DNA of 64,000 bases from Desulfovibrionaceae bacterium (GCA_910575755.1 CAJTFO010000001.1:434001-498000); one strand, 5' to 3'; positions 35,400 to 44,182 are shown, counted from the first letter of the stretch. Notes: generated from the sequence alone by a model not told the origin. Program-made: numbers and translations.

Positions 35400-36467
35400 T
35401 CAATTGATGGCCGCGCCCATGGTGGCGCGCGCCCAGCCCCAGAGCAGACCAAAACAGCCAGCCAGCATCATGTCGCCGTGCGGCGCCAGGAAACGCCCCT
35501 GCCCCCGGAGCATGGCGCGCCGCGGTCCGAGAATGTAGGTGGGCGCATAGCCGCCCGCCTCCTCACAGTAGGGACCGAACGCCGTGCCGTGGCCGCCGCT
35601 GGCCTGCACTTCTTCCGCAGGCAGCCAGCTCAGCCGGAACTGCTTCAAATCCTCCAGCAAAAGAGCCGGATCACGCATGCCGGTGTGATGCTCGTACATG
35701 CCGCGCACCCTGCCCTGATAGACAAGAGCCGCTACCGTATGGCTGTTGCCGGCATTGATGACGGTAATGCCCTCCCGGAAGCTGCGCTCCAGCACTTCCG
35801 CTTCACAAAGCGCGCCCAGCAGGGCGCAGGCTCCGGTATCCGCCACCGGGCCGCCCGTTTTCTCATGCAGGGCCCCAAGGCGTGTCAGCGAAGGCGGCGG
35901 CACGGCATATATCCAGGAATACGGATCGGCGGAAGCGGCCAGCAGATCGCGCCAGGCCTGCATGCGCCCCTGGCGGTTGCCGTGGGGGTGACAGCCGTGG
36001 TCCTGCGCCCCGGCCAGAACCAGATGGGGCTGGGGCAAACCGGAAAGGCGCAGCAGTCCCGTCCAGAATTCCGGCGCATAGTCGGTCAGAAAAACAGGGA
36101 CGCTGCTGGAGGGACAGTCCGTGCGCAGCTCCACGCCCATGTCGCGCACCACAGCCTCATTGTCGTGGATGGCTCTGGCGGCGTCCGGCGTGGCCGCCGC
36201 CGGCAGGCCCGCGGCCAGATGTTCACGCAAGGCCTGACTGAAGCCGCCGCCCATATTGCCGCCGTGCAGCCAGAGGCCGCGCCGCAGCAGGGTCAGCTCA
36301 CGGATACGCTGGGCCACCATGCGCGCGGGGGACGGCAGAACAAAACGGGGCCAGTTTTCGTACTCCAGGCCAGGACGGGCCAGCAGGGCGTCCTGCGTGC
36401 CGCTGCCTATATCCAGACAGAGCACCGGCCCGACATCGCGCAAAAAATGGTATACCGTATCATGCAT
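35400..36467 (-). CDS. DUF1786 family protein
   Basis: 355 residues. Near the N-terminus is VLCLDIGSGTQDALL, an actin/ASKHA-like phosphate-1 motif; later come LWLHGGNMGGG, NDNEAVVRDMGVE-like residues, AGAQDHGCHPHGNRQGRM and TVINAGNSHTVAALVYQGRVRGMYEHHTG. This is the DUF1786 pattern, sometimes annotated as a putative pyruvate formate-lyase activating enzyme without evidence; no radical SAM motif is present. The ATG at 36467 follows GAGGGACAGG. It runs divergently from the hydrogenase operon and directly into the paaK-like gene. Confidence 0.75.
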   Translation of the reverse strand: MHDTVYHFLRDVGPVLCLDIGSGTQDALLARPGLEYENWPRFVLPSPARMVAQRIRELTLLRRGLWLHGGNMGGGFSQALREHLAAGLPAAATPDAARAIHDNEAVVRDMGVELRTDCPSSSVPVFLTDYAPEFWTGLLRLSGLPQPHLVLAGAQDHGCHPHGNRQGRMQAWRDLLAASADPYSWIYAVPPPSLTRLGALHEKTGGPVADTGACALLGALCEAEVLERSFREGITVINAGNSHTVAALVYQGRVRGMYEHHTGMRDPALLLEDLKQFRLSWLPAEEVQASGGHGTAFGPYCEEAGGYAPTYILGPRRAMLRGQGRFLAPHGDMMLAGCFGLLWGWARATMGAAIN

Positions 36468-36848
36468 GGCCCTGTCCCTCGCTCCAGCCTTGATACCCGC
36501 AAGAGGGCATGAGCGCAAGCCCTTGGCCGAAAACGGGCACAGGCTGGCCGCCTGACTGCAAAGGCCCGCGCAACGACAGCCAAAAACAATTCTTCCTATT
36601 GACCCTTCATCTTTCAGGGTATACTGTGGCGCGCAAATGGCGGCTTTCTCCCTGTGGAAACGCGGCAATGTTTCCTGAGCCGCCGCACTGAAAATTGCTG
36701 ACATCCCGCACGAACAGCCGCCGTGGACGCATGGGGCATACTCAGGACGCGGCCCCGCTGAGGCGGAGCATCTGCTCAGTGCGCAGCACCGGAGACTCTG
36801 TGGCGGAGTTTCCTTCAGCCTTTTACTCACCTTTGCCAGGAGGCTATT
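36468..36848. other. Divergent control region between the DUF1786 gene and hynB
   Basis: 381 bp. It contains a candidate hydrogenase promoter (36599-36625) and then an untranslated leader of ~215 nt with several GC-rich stems, for example GCGGC near 36641 with GCCGC near 36680. No supported ORF. The hynB ribosome site is AGGAGG at 36838-36843. Confidence 0.45.
36599..36625 (+). promoter_or_regulatory. Candidate sigma-70 promoter of hynBA
   Basis: TTGACC (36599-36604) and TATACT (36620-36625) each match five of six consensus bases, but the spacer is 15 bp, shorter than the ideal 17. Transcription would start near 36632. Confidence 0.4.
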
Positions 36849-37796
36849 ATGCATATTGCCGTGGGTCTGGGCAAACAAAGCGGAGAGGAGCGTTTGGAAC
36901 GCCAGGGCATCAGCCGCCGCGATTTCATGAAATTCTGCACGGCGGTGGCGGTAACTATGGGCATGGGCCCGGCCTTCGCCTCGGATGTGGCCGCCGCTCT
37001 GACAGGCCGCCGCCCTTCGGTGGTCTACCTGCACGCCGCCGAATGCACGGGCTGTTCCGAAGCGTTGCTGCGCACCTATAAACCCTTCATCGACAGCCTG
37101 ATCCTGGACACCATCTCTCTTGATTATCATGAAACCATCATGGCCGCCGCCGGCGAAGCCGCTGAAGAGGCTCTGCAACAGGCCGTCAACGGTCCCGATG
37201 GCTTCATCTGCGTGGTGGAAGGGGCTATTCCCACGGCTATGGAAGGCAAATACGGCTATATCAGCGGCCACACCATGTATGATATCTGCAAGGGCATTCT
37301 GCCCAAGGCCAAGGTTGTGGTCAGCATGGGCACCTGCGCCTGCTATGGCGGCGTACAGGCCGCCAGGCCCAATCCCACAGGGTCCAAGGGCGTCAACGAC
37401 GCTTACGCTGATCTGGGCGTCAAGGCCATCAACATCGCCGGCTGCCCGCCCAATCCTCTCAATCTGGTAGGCACCCTCGTGGCCTTCCTGAAAGGCCAGA
37501 AAATTGAGTTGGACGAACTGGGACGCCCAACCATGTTCTACGGCCAGAGCGTGCATGATCTGTGCGAACGCCGCAAACATTTTGACGCCGGCGAATTCGC
37601 GCCCTCCTTCAATTCCGAGGAAGCCCGCAAGGGCTGGTGTCTGTATGAAGTGGGCTGCAAAGGCCCGCAGACATACAACAACTGTCCCAAGGCGCTGTTC
37701 AATCAGACCAACTGGCCGGTGGGCGCCGGGCATCCCTGCATCGGTTGCAGCGAGCCCGGCTTCTGGGACGAAATGACGCCGTTCTATCAGAACTAG
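36849..37796 (+). CDS. hynB: Periplasmic [NiFe] hydrogenase small subunit
   Basis: 315 residues carrying the iron-sulfur clusters that pass electrons from the NiFe site to cytochrome c3. The twin-arginine signal SRRDFMKFC near residue 22 exports the folded heterodimer. Cluster ligands are visible: [10 protein letters not shown] and [10 protein letters not shown] with AGCPPNP for the proximal cluster, then [24 protein letters not shown] and [13 protein letters not shown] for the medial [3Fe-4S] (Pro in place of one Cys) and distal clusters. The AGGAGG site sits five bases before the ATG. Followed 10 bp later by the large subunit. Confidence 0.97.
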   Translation: MHIAVGLGKQSGEERLERQGISRRDFMKFCTAVAVTMGMGPAFASDVAAALTGRRPSVVYLHAAECTGCSEALLRTYKPFIDSLILDTISLDYHETIMAAAGEAAEEALQQAVNGPDGFICVVEGAIPTAMEGKYGYISGHTMYDICKGILPKAKVVVSMGTCACYGGVQAARPNPTGSKGVNDAYADLGVKAINIAGCPPNPLNLVGTLVAFLKGQKIELDELGRPTMFYGQSVHDLCERRKHFDAGEFAPSFNSEEARKGWCLYEVGCKGPQTYNNCPKALFNQTNWPVGAGHPCIGCSEPGFWDEMTPFYQN

Positions 37797-37805
37797 GGGG
37801 AAGTT

Positions 37806-39488
37806 ATGAGTGAAGTCATCAAAGCGCCCCAGAGCGATTACACCGGCCCGGTGGTGGTGGACCCGCTGACCCGTATTGAGGGGCATCTGCGCATTGAAGT
37901 GGAAGTGGAAAAGGGTAAAATCAAGGAAGCGCGCAGTTGCGGAACCCTGTTCCGCGGTCTGGAACTCATCCTCAAAGGCCGTGACCCGCGCGACGCCCAG
38001 CATTTTACCCAGCGCACCTGCGGCGTCTGCACCTATACGCACGCCCTGGCCTCCACCCGTGCTCTGGAAGATGCCATCAACAAACCCATCCCGGCCAATG
38101 CCACCTATCTGCGCAACCTGGTGCTGGGCATGCAGTTCCTGCATGACCATCTGGTGCATTTCTATGCCCTGCACGCTCTGGATTTTGTGGATGTGACCAA
38201 CGCCCTGAAAGCGGACCCGGTCAAGGCGGCCAGCGTGGCAACCTCCATTTCCGCGCGCAAGGTCACGGCCGATGATTACCGGGCGGTGCAGTCCAAACTG
38301 AAAACCTTTGTGGACAGCGGCCAGCTCGGCCCCTTTGCCAATGCCTATTTCCTGGGCGGGCACCCGGCCTACACCCTGAGCCCGGAAGTCAACCTGATCG
38401 CCACGGCCGACTATCTGCAAGCCTTGCGCGTGCAGGTGGAGGCGGCGCGGGCTATGGCTGTTTTCGGGGCCAAAAACCCGCACACCCAGTTCACTGTGGG
38501 CGGCGGCGTGACCTGTTACGACGCCCTGACCCCCGAACGCATCAAGGAATTCAGGGAACTCTACAAAAAAACCCGCGCCTTCATTGAAAATTACTACATC
38601 CCGGATCTGCTGGCCGTGGCCGCCAACTACAAGGAATGCACCACCTACGGCGGCACGCGCAACTTCATGGCCTTCGGCGAGTTCCCGGCGGCGGGCGGAG
38701 AACGCGATCTGCAGAAGCGCTGGCTCAAGCCGGGCATCATTCTGGATCGCAAAATCGGCAATATTCAGGGCTTCGACGCGTCCAAAATAGAAGAGCATGT
38801 CCGCCACAGCTGGTACGAGGGCGATGCGGCCCTGCCGCCCTATCAGGGCGAAACCAAGCCCGCCTTCACCAAAATGGGCGATACGGACCGTTACTCCTGG
38901 CTCAAGGCGCCGCGCTACGACGGCATCTCCATGGAAACCGGCCCGCTGGCTCAGGTGCTGGTGGCCTACACCCAGAACCACAAGACCGTAAAGCCTCTGG
39001 TGGATCATGTGCTCAAGACCCTGAACATGGGGCCCGAAGCCCTCTTCTCCACTCTGGGGCGCACGGCCGCGCGCGGCATCGAAACCCTGGCCATTGCCCA
39101 GCAGATCGAAACCTGGCTGAACGAATACGAAGACAACATTGCCAAAGACAAGCAGATCGTGGAGAACTATGACGCGCCCAAGGACGCCAAGGGCGTGGGC
39201 TTCGTCAACGCGCCGCGCGGCGGACTCTCCCACTGGTTGCGTACTGATGCGGACGCCAAGATATCCAACTTCCAGTTGGTGGTGCCCACCACCTGGAACC
39301 TGGGCCCGCGGGACGCCAAAAACGTGCCCGGCGCGGCCGAGGAAGCCCTGGCGGGCACGCCGGTGGCCGATCCCAAGCGCCCGGTGGAGATTCTGCGCGT
39401 CATCCACTCCTTTGATCCCTGCATCGCCTGCGCAGTGCATGTGATTGACGGAGAAACCAACGAAGTGCACAAATTCAAGGTGCTGTAA
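37806..39488 (+). CDS. hynA: Periplasmic [NiFe] hydrogenase large subunit
   Basis: 560-residue precursor holding the NiFe active site. The four metal-binding cysteines are in RTCGVCTYTH near residue 78 and DPCIACAVHVID near the end. The last 15 residues after the histidine of CAVH are the extension removed by the maturation protease after nickel insertion. N-terminal DPLTRIEGHLRIEVEVEKG is also diagnostic. The enzyme has no signal of its own and is exported with HynB by the Tat system. A group 1 uptake hydrogenase of sulfate reducers; no cytochrome b partner is present. Confidence 0.97.
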   Translation: MSEVIKAPQSDYTGPVVVDPLTRIEGHLRIEVEVEKGKIKEARSCGTLFRGLELILKGRDPRDAQHFTQRTCGVCTYTHALASTRALEDAINKPIPANATYLRNLVLGMQFLHDHLVHFYALHALDFVDVTNALKADPVKAASVATSISARKVTADDYRAVQSKLKTFVDSGQLGPFANAYFLGGHPAYTLSPEVNLIATADYLQALRVQVEAARAMAVFGAKNPHTQFTVGGGVTCYDALTPERIKEFRELYKKTRAFIENYYIPDLLAVAANYKECTTYGGTRNFMAFGEFPAAGGERDLQKRWLKPGIILDRKIGNIQGFDASKIEEHVRHSWYEGDAALPPYQGETKPAFTKMGDTDRYSWLKAPRYDGISMETGPLAQVLVAYTQNHKTVKPLVDHVLKTLNMGPEALFSTLGRTAARGIETLAIAQQIETWLNEYEDNIAKDKQIVENYDAPKDAKGVGFVNAPRGGLSHWLRTDADAKISNFQLVVPTTWNLGPRDAKNVPGAAEEALAGTPVADPKRPVEILRVIHSFDPCIACAVHVIDGETNEVHKFKVL

Positions 39489-39519
39489 TGCGCAACGGCT
39501 GAAATGGAAGTGCATGCAA

Positions 39520-39546
39520 GGGCGGGGAGGCATCCCCGCCCTTTTT
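39520..39546 (+). terminator. Hairpin terminator or attenuator between hynA and hynD
   Basis: A perfect 9-bp stem GGGCGGGGA / TCCCCGCCC with a GGCA loop and five T. Being inside the operon, it would give much more structural-subunit than protease mRNA if read-through is partial. Confidence 0.85.
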
Positions 39547-39645
39547 GAAAATAGCGCTTCATTTTTTATCTGCTGTCCCGCCCCATGTTCACGCATGCCA
39601 TGCGTGACCAAACCTTTGCATTTTTCTCAGACGTCAGGAGGACGC

Positions 39646-40140
39646 GTGAACGACAAAAGAATACTGATTCTGGGCGTGGGCAACATTCTGCTGACGGATG
39701 AAGGCTTTGGCGTGCGGGCTGTGGAATATCTGAAAGCCCACTATCGCTGGCCCGAAGGAGTGCGCCTGATGGATGGCGGAACCCAAGGGCTGATGCTGAT
39801 GCCTGAGCTTCTGGAGTGTGACTTTCTGGTGGTGCTGGATGTGGTGCTGGGGCCGGAAACGCCGGGCACAATCTATGTGCTGGAAGGCGAAGACCTCCGC
39901 AAAAGCCTGAGTTTCCGCGACTCCATGCATCAAACGGACCTGCTGGACACGCTGATCACCTGCCACCTGGCCGGGCACAGACCAGAGGCAGTGGTTATCG
40001 GCCTGCACCCCTTTGACTATCAGACCATGCAGGTGGGATTAAGCCAGCAGGCCCAGGCCCTGCTGCCGGAATTCTGCCGCAAGGCTGTGGAGGAAATGGC
40101 CCGACGCGGCATCCTGGCTGAATCCAGGGCAGATCAATGA
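39646..40140 (+). CDS. hynD: Hydrogenase maturation endopeptidase
   Basis: 164 residues of the HyaD/HybD protease family, which cleaves the large-subunit C-terminus after Ni is loaded. ILGVGNILLTDEGFGVRAVE contains the first nickel-sensing acidic residue (the E of DEG), LLVVLDVV-type and CHLAGHRPE segments provide the Asp and His ligands. The start is GTG at 39646, preceded by AGGAGG; the frame is open upstream but crosses the terminator hairpin. Confidence 0.93.
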   Translation: MNDKRILILGVGNILLTDEGFGVRAVEYLKAHYRWPEGVRLMDGGTQGLMLMPELLECDFLVVLDVVLGPETPGTIYVLEGEDLRKSLSFRDSMHQTDLLDTLITCHLAGHRPEAVVIGLHPFDYQTMQVGLSQQAQALLPEFCRKAVEEMARRGILAESRADQ

Positions 40141-40180
40141 TTTATGGCAACAGTGCCACGGATATGACCTTGGAGCGCCT

Positions 40181-40696
40181 TTATCCCTTCCCGCTCTCCC
40201 TCCGCCACAGCTTCCTGATGCCCCTGCCCAGGGACGATTCCCGGTGAAAGGCCAGCAGGGGCAGCACAGCCCCGATGGCCAGAGCGCACATGATGAAAAA
40301 GGCGGTCAGGCCGTTGTAGACAATATCCACCAGCAATTCCTGACGCAGGGATATGGCTGCCGCGCCCAAAAACTGCATGATGGCCAGTATGGTCTTGTAG
40401 GCGAACATTCCCGGAATCATGGGCAGCAGCGCGGGAAAAACAAACATTTCCGCCGGTATATGCCAGCGGCGGGCGCAGGGCATGCTGCACAGCGAAATCA
40501 GCAAAGCAGCACAGAGCGAAGCGCTGGCTATGCCCACATCTTCCCGCAGCAAGGCAAAGCGTACCATGTGCCCCACGGCGGCAAGCGCCCCGGCCGTGAA
40601 CAGCACCTTTTTGGGCGGATTGGAAATGACGGCGAAGCCCATAGCGGCCACAGCCGCGAAAAAACCATCGGCAGCTACTGCCGTCAGCAGCGTCAC
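40181..40696 (-). CDS. YjjB-like subunit of ThrE-type exporter
   Basis: 171 residues with about five membrane helices (DGFFAAVAAMGFAVISNPPKK, SASLCAALLISLCSMPCARR, PEMFVFPALLPMIPG region, TAFFIMCALAIGAVLPLLAF). The VFPALLPMIPGMFAYK segment is characteristic of the YjjB/ThrE C-terminal half. With YjjP it forms a split version of the threonine/serine exporter; in E. coli YjjPB is reported to export succinate. Substrate here is unknown. Overlaps yjjP by 4 bp. Confidence 0.85.
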   Translation of the reverse strand: MTLLTAVAADGFFAAVAAMGFAVISNPPKKVLFTAGALAAVGHMVRFALLREDVGIASASLCAALLISLCSMPCARRWHIPAEMFVFPALLPMIPGMFAYKTILAIMQFLGAAAISLRQELLVDIVYNGLTAFFIMCALAIGAVLPLLAFHRESSLGRGIRKLWRRESGKG

Positions 40697-41583
40697 AAGG
40701 CGTTCACCCCCAGCAGGGCCATAGTCAGGGCCAGACCAAGAGCGATGCAGACAATCAGAATACTGGTCTGCACCATCCGTGAGAAGCCCATGAGCACATG
40801 CCCGTCCATAATGTCCAGCATGGCGTTGATCAGTGGAATGCCGGGGATCAGAAAGAGCACGCTGGTCGCCAGGGCGGTCTGCGGCGTTGAACCCCAGTGA
40901 AACAGCACGCCCGGCGCGGCCAGCATGGAAGCGCTGAAGGCGCAGCAGAAAAACACTATCTTGCCGTCCACCCGCCAGCGCACCAGAAGCTGACGCAGAT
41001 AAAAAGCCCCCAGGGTGGCCGCAAACACCAGCGCCATGGCCGTGGCGTCGCCCTCAAACAAACGGCAGAAAGCGGCGTTGGCGCAGGCCGCCATAAGGCG
41101 CACACAGGCCGGATGGTATGACTGCCCGCACAGAATGGCATGGAAACGCCGCCGCGCTTCCTCCAGACTCAGGCACTCGTCCACAATACTCCACCCCAGC
41201 GCGTTCAGCCCCGCCACCTTCCGGAAATCCGGCACGCCGGCATCAATGGAGCCCACTGATGTGCGGCGTTCCCGCCCGTCCAACGAAGTGACAGAGAGCA
41301 TGAGATGTTTGGGAAAGACCGCCAGATCCACCGCACAGCCAAAGGCCCCGGCAATGCGCGCGGCGTTGCGGTCCACACGCGCGGTCTGCGCGCCCAGGCC
41401 CAGCAATGCGGCACAGAAGAGCCGCAGAAAATCATTCACCTCTGCCACGCCGGGGGCCTGATCCGTTTGCGTTGCGGGCTGTCCATCTGAACTGCGGCTG
41501 GACGCATGTGAAAACGCGGCCTGGGTCGCGCTTTGCTGCAAAGATGCTGACACGGCGGAACTCTTACGCGAAACTTTCGCCAT
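40693..41583 (-). CDS. YjjP-like subunit of ThrE-type exporter (DUF1212)
   Basis: 296 residues. The soluble N-terminal portion (residues ~45-150) contains FLRLFCAALLGLGAQTARVD and SVTSLDGRERRT, typical of the DUF1212 cytoplasmic domain; then about five helices, including VLFLIPGIPLINAMLDIMDGH, the conserved PGxPLINxxxDxxxGH motif. The first ~45 residues are low-complexity, and an internal GTG start near 41450 cannot be excluded. Overlaps the transcarbamylase-like gene by 20 bp. Confidence 0.84.
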   Translation of the reverse strand: MAKVSRKSSAVSASLQQSATQAAFSHASSRSSDGQPATQTDQAPGVAEVNDFLRLFCAALLGLGAQTARVDRNAARIAGAFGCAVDLAVFPKHLMLSVTSLDGRERRTSVGSIDAGVPDFRKVAGLNALGWSIVDECLSLEEARRRFHAILCGQSYHPACVRLMAACANAAFCRLFEGDATAMALVFAATLGAFYLRQLLVRWRVDGKIVFFCCAFSASMLAAPGVLFHWGSTPQTALATSVLFLIPGIPLINAMLDIMDGHVLMGFSRMVQTSILIVCIALGLALTMALLGVNAL

Positions 41584-42460
41584 CCTGGAACACCCAATGC
41601 AGAATCCGCTTGTGTACGCGCAAACGGAACTCGGATTGGCGCACCAGTTGGGATGCCGGGCTGGAAAGCACTTTCTGATCCACAGGAATGGCCTCCACCG
41701 GCGAGGCGCTGAGCAGAAGGCGCGCCTCAGGATCTGCCTTGCCCATCAGCTCGGCGTCGAGCCGCCAGGGGCCAATCTCTTCACTACTCATGCCGCCCCG
41801 GCAGCCGGCCAGAACAAAATGGGCGCCTTTTACCGCCTCTTCGGGTGTGTCCACAAAGATCACCGGGCTTTGCAGACGGTCCGCCATAGCCTGAAGCGGG
41901 GCCGGGTCCAGATGCGGAGGCAGAGCCACGCGCAGACTGAAGGGAAACCAGGCCGTAGCTTCAATGATCGAATGAAGCGTGCCATTGGCGCAGCCCAGCC
42001 AGCCGGCGGTGACGCCCTGCAACTCGCGCGACGCGCGCAGCATGCAGGCGATGTCCGCCAGAGCATGGGCCGGATGCGCGTCCGGGCTGCCCGCGTTGAT
42101 CACCGGAAAATTCACATTGGCCGCACGCATGTCCCAAGTGCTCACCGGCAGGCCGTAGGTATACAGGCAGTCCATATAATAGGCGAAAATCGGCATCAGA
42201 TGTTCCTGATAGTCGTTCAGCTCCACGCGCCACGCGCCCTGCTGCTCGCCCTCGTACACCGTAAAGCCGCCCATCTGGCGTACGGCCGCCGTCACACAGA
42301 GCCGCTCAGGCAGGGAGTGCTGGGCGAAAATCAGCACCGCCACCCGTTCGGTCATGAAGTCGCTGCGCGATTTGGCGTCTGGAATGCCTATGGCCTGCTG
42401 CACCAGCAGCCAGCAGGCGCTTTCGCCCAGATCCCTGATGGTCAATACATGTCTTGGCAT
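41564..42460 (-). CDS. Divergent ornithine/aspartate transcarbamylase-fold protein
   Basis: 298 residues with the two-domain transcarbamylase layout. SPDAHPAHALADI matches the HPxQxLAD region, and a C-terminal SSPASQLVRQSEFRLRVHKRIL resembles the transcarbamylase end. However, the carbamoyl-phosphate loop, normally STRTR, reads SLPER, and no HCLP or HPLPR motif is found. Loss of these residues makes ordinary carbamoyl transfer unlikely. N-terminal RHVLTIRDLGESACWLLVQQA is OTC-like. It may be an acyl- or succinyl-ornithine type variant or a non-catalytic paralogue. No arg or pyr gene is nearby. Confidence 0.68.
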   Translation of the reverse strand: MPRHVLTIRDLGESACWLLVQQAIGIPDAKSRSDFMTERVAVLIFAQHSLPERLCVTAAVRQMGGFTVYEGEQQGAWRVELNDYQEHLMPIFAYYMDCLYTYGLPVSTWDMRAANVNFPVINAGSPDAHPAHALADIACMLRASRELQGVTAGWLGCANGTLHSIIEATAWFPFSLRVALPPHLDPAPLQAMADRLQSPVIFVDTPEEAVKGAHFVLAGCRGGMSSEEIGPWRLDAELMGKADPEARLLLSASPVEAIPVDQKVLSSPASQLVRQSEFRLRVHKRILHWVFQDGESFA

Positions 42461-42588
42461 TGTTTCCTCCGTGACGGGCCGGCACGGACAAAACGCCGCG
42501 ACCGGGCACAGCCGAACTGTAGCAAGCGGTTCCGGCCCTGTCCAGAAGGAGCAGACGCCGCAAAGCTGCGACGTCCCCGGATGCGGGC

Positions 42589-42617
42589 TTGGGTTTATGC
42601 CGGTTTTCAGCTATGCT
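42589..42617 (+). promoter_or_regulatory. Candidate promoter of gph
   Basis: TTGGGT (42589-42594), 17-bp spacer, TATGCT (42612-42617). Only moderate matches to sigma-70 boxes, but spacing is ideal and the next gene starts 46 bp downstream. Confidence 0.4.
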
Positions 42618-42663
42618 GTGAAAATACTTCCTTGAGCGGCTCCCGCCGCTCCGGAGCGGACAT

Positions 42664-43317
42664 ATGAAGGCTTTTATTTTTGATCTGGACGGCACCCTGC
42701 TGGATACGCTTGCAGACATCGGCCGGGCCTGCAACGCGATTCTGGCCGCCCACGGCCACCCCACCCACCCCTTGACGGCCTACCGCCGCATGGTGGGCAA
42801 TGGTTTCAGCCGCCTGGTGCGCAGCGCCCTGCCCCCGGCAGTCTTGCGCGATCTCGCGCCCGATGCGCTCGACGCCCTGGTGGATGAGGCCCGCCGCTGG
42901 TACGGACAGCATATGCGCGAGCATACCCGCCCCTATGACGGCATGCCCGAGGCGCTGGCCGAACTGGCCCGGCGCGGCCTGACGCTTGCCGTGCTCTCCA
43001 ACAAGCCCGATGACTTCACGCGGGCGCTGGTCAGCCATTATTTCCCGCAGATTCCATTTGCGGACGTGCGCGGCGGACGGCCCGAAACGCCGCTCAAGCC
43101 CGATCCCACCGCTCCCGGAGCCATGCTCTCCCAATTGAATCTGGAGGCCGGGCAATGCTTTTATGTGGGCGACAGCGATGTGGACATGCTCACGGCACGC
43201 AATGCGGGCATGGTTTCCGTGGGCGTGGCCTGGGGATTTCGCGGCCCGGAGGAAGTGCGCGCCGCGGGCGCGCGGCATCTGCTAAGCACACCGGCGCAGT
43301 TGCCGGAACTGATATGA
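42664..43317 (+). CDS. gph: HAD-superfamily phosphatase, phosphoglycolate phosphatase-like
   Basis: 217 residues. HAD motif I is FDLDGTLLDT (nucleophile Asp8, acid Asp10), motif II LSNKPD, the motif III lysine is in PLKPDP, and motif IV is GDSDVDMLTARNAG. The helical cap lies between residues ~15 and 80. The family removes phosphate from 2-phosphoglycolate and other small sugar phosphates; specificity is inferred. It is followed 21 bp later by the ferredoxin-like gene. Confidence 0.85.
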   Translation: MKAFIFDLDGTLLDTLADIGRACNAILAAHGHPTHPLTAYRRMVGNGFSRLVRSALPPAVLRDLAPDALDALVDEARRWYGQHMREHTRPYDGMPEALAELARRGLTLAVLSNKPDDFTRALVSHYFPQIPFADVRGGRPETPLKPDPTAPGAMLSQLNLEAGQCFYVGDSDVDMLTARNAGMVSVGVAWGFRGPEEVRAAGARHLLSTPAQLPELI

Positions 43318-43338
43318 TGTTTGACGTGAGGGAATCAC

Positions 43339-44028
43339 ATGAAACGGCCGATTATTGAAATCGACGAAGCAAAATGCAACGGCTGCGGCCAATGTGTGCT
43401 GGACTGCGCCGAAGGCGCGCTGGCCGTCATTGACGGCAAGGCCCGGCTGATCAGCGAAGTATTCTGCGACGGCCTGGGCGCATGCCTGAACTGTCCGCAG
43501 GGCGCGCTGACCCTGACCACGCGCGAAGCCGCGGAATTTGACGAGAAAGCGGCCCTGGCGGCCAAGGCCCGGCGCGAAGCTTCGGAGAGCGCGGCCGGCG
43601 GCTGCCCCGGCAGCGCCGCGCGCAGTCTGCGCCCTCTGGGCGCGCCAGCCGTTGCGGTCGCCAACACGACATTGCGGGCGGAATTGCCCACCTGGCCCAT
43701 CCAGTTGCGGCTGGTGCCGTCGCAGGCCCCTTTTATGGACGGCGCGCATCTGTTGCTGGCCGCTCATTGCGCGGGCTTCGCCCTGCCCCGTCTGCATCAG
43801 GACTGGCTGCCGGGACGCGTGCCGCTCATCGCCTGCCCCAAGCTGGAAGACAATGCGCCGCTGCTGGAGAAGCTGACCGACATCCTGCGCGGCGGGCGCA
43901 TAACCGGGCTCACTGTGCTGCGCATGAGCGTGCCCTGCTGCGGCGGACTGGAGCGCCTGGCCCGCGAAGCCCTGAACAGGGCCGGACGCGACCTGCCTCT
44001 GGAAAGCCGTGTGGTCGCCCTGGGCTGA
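43339..44028 (+). CDS. 4Fe-4S ferredoxin-type protein with C-terminal cysteine domain
   Basis: 229 residues. The N-terminus has CNGCGQCVLDC, a complete Cx2Cx2Cx3C set when its last Cys is counted, and then CDGLGACLNCP, where the second site keeps three cysteines and has Leu at the position of the fourth. The region ~95-105 is Ala/Arg-rich linker with GGCPGS. The C-terminal half (residues ~120-225) carries AAHCAG, ACPKLEDN and VPCCGG, further cysteines that could bind a second cluster. Probable cytoplasmic electron carrier of anaerobes; partner unknown. GAGGGAAT precedes the ATG. Confidence 0.8.
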   Translation: MKRPIIEIDEAKCNGCGQCVLDCAEGALAVIDGKARLISEVFCDGLGACLNCPQGALTLTTREAAEFDEKAALAAKARREASESAAGGCPGSAARSLRPLGAPAVAVANTTLRAELPTWPIQLRLVPSQAPFMDGAHLLLAAHCAGFALPRLHQDWLPGRVPLIACPKLEDNAPLLEKLTDILRGGRITGLTVLRMSVPCCGGLERLAREALNRAGRDLPLESRVVALG

Positions 44029-44070
44029 TTTGTCCAGAGCCGTGTACCGCTGGAAAATTCGTGATGCGTC

Positions 44071-44098
44071 TTGACAAAACATAGCTGGTAACTATGGT
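44071..44098 (+). promoter_or_regulatory. Sigma-70-type promoter upstream of metA
   Basis: A perfect TTGACA (44071-44076), 16-bp spacer and TATGGT (44093-44098). The expected start near 44105 leaves a ~78-nt leader. A small TTTGCAA/TTGCAAA stem abuts the AAGGA ribosome site. I see no SAM riboswitch. Confidence 0.6.
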
Positions 44099-44182
44099 TT
44101 AAACATGGCGCGACACGACCACGCGATACCTTGAGATAACCAGTCTTTGCGCTTTTGCAAGGCTTTGCAAAGGATTTTGGCC

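Noticed and set aside
35400-39611. A minus-strand open frame of 1403 codons spanning the DUF1786 gene and the whole hydrogenase operon antisense
   Set aside because: Only its last 355 codons are a recognisable gene. The rest is the GC-rich third-frame complement of hynB and hynA, whose products are unmistakable.
44105-44182. SAM riboswitch before metA
   Set aside because: The leader is only ~78 nt and lacks the kink-turn and conserved cores of SAM riboswitches; only a small hairpin is present.
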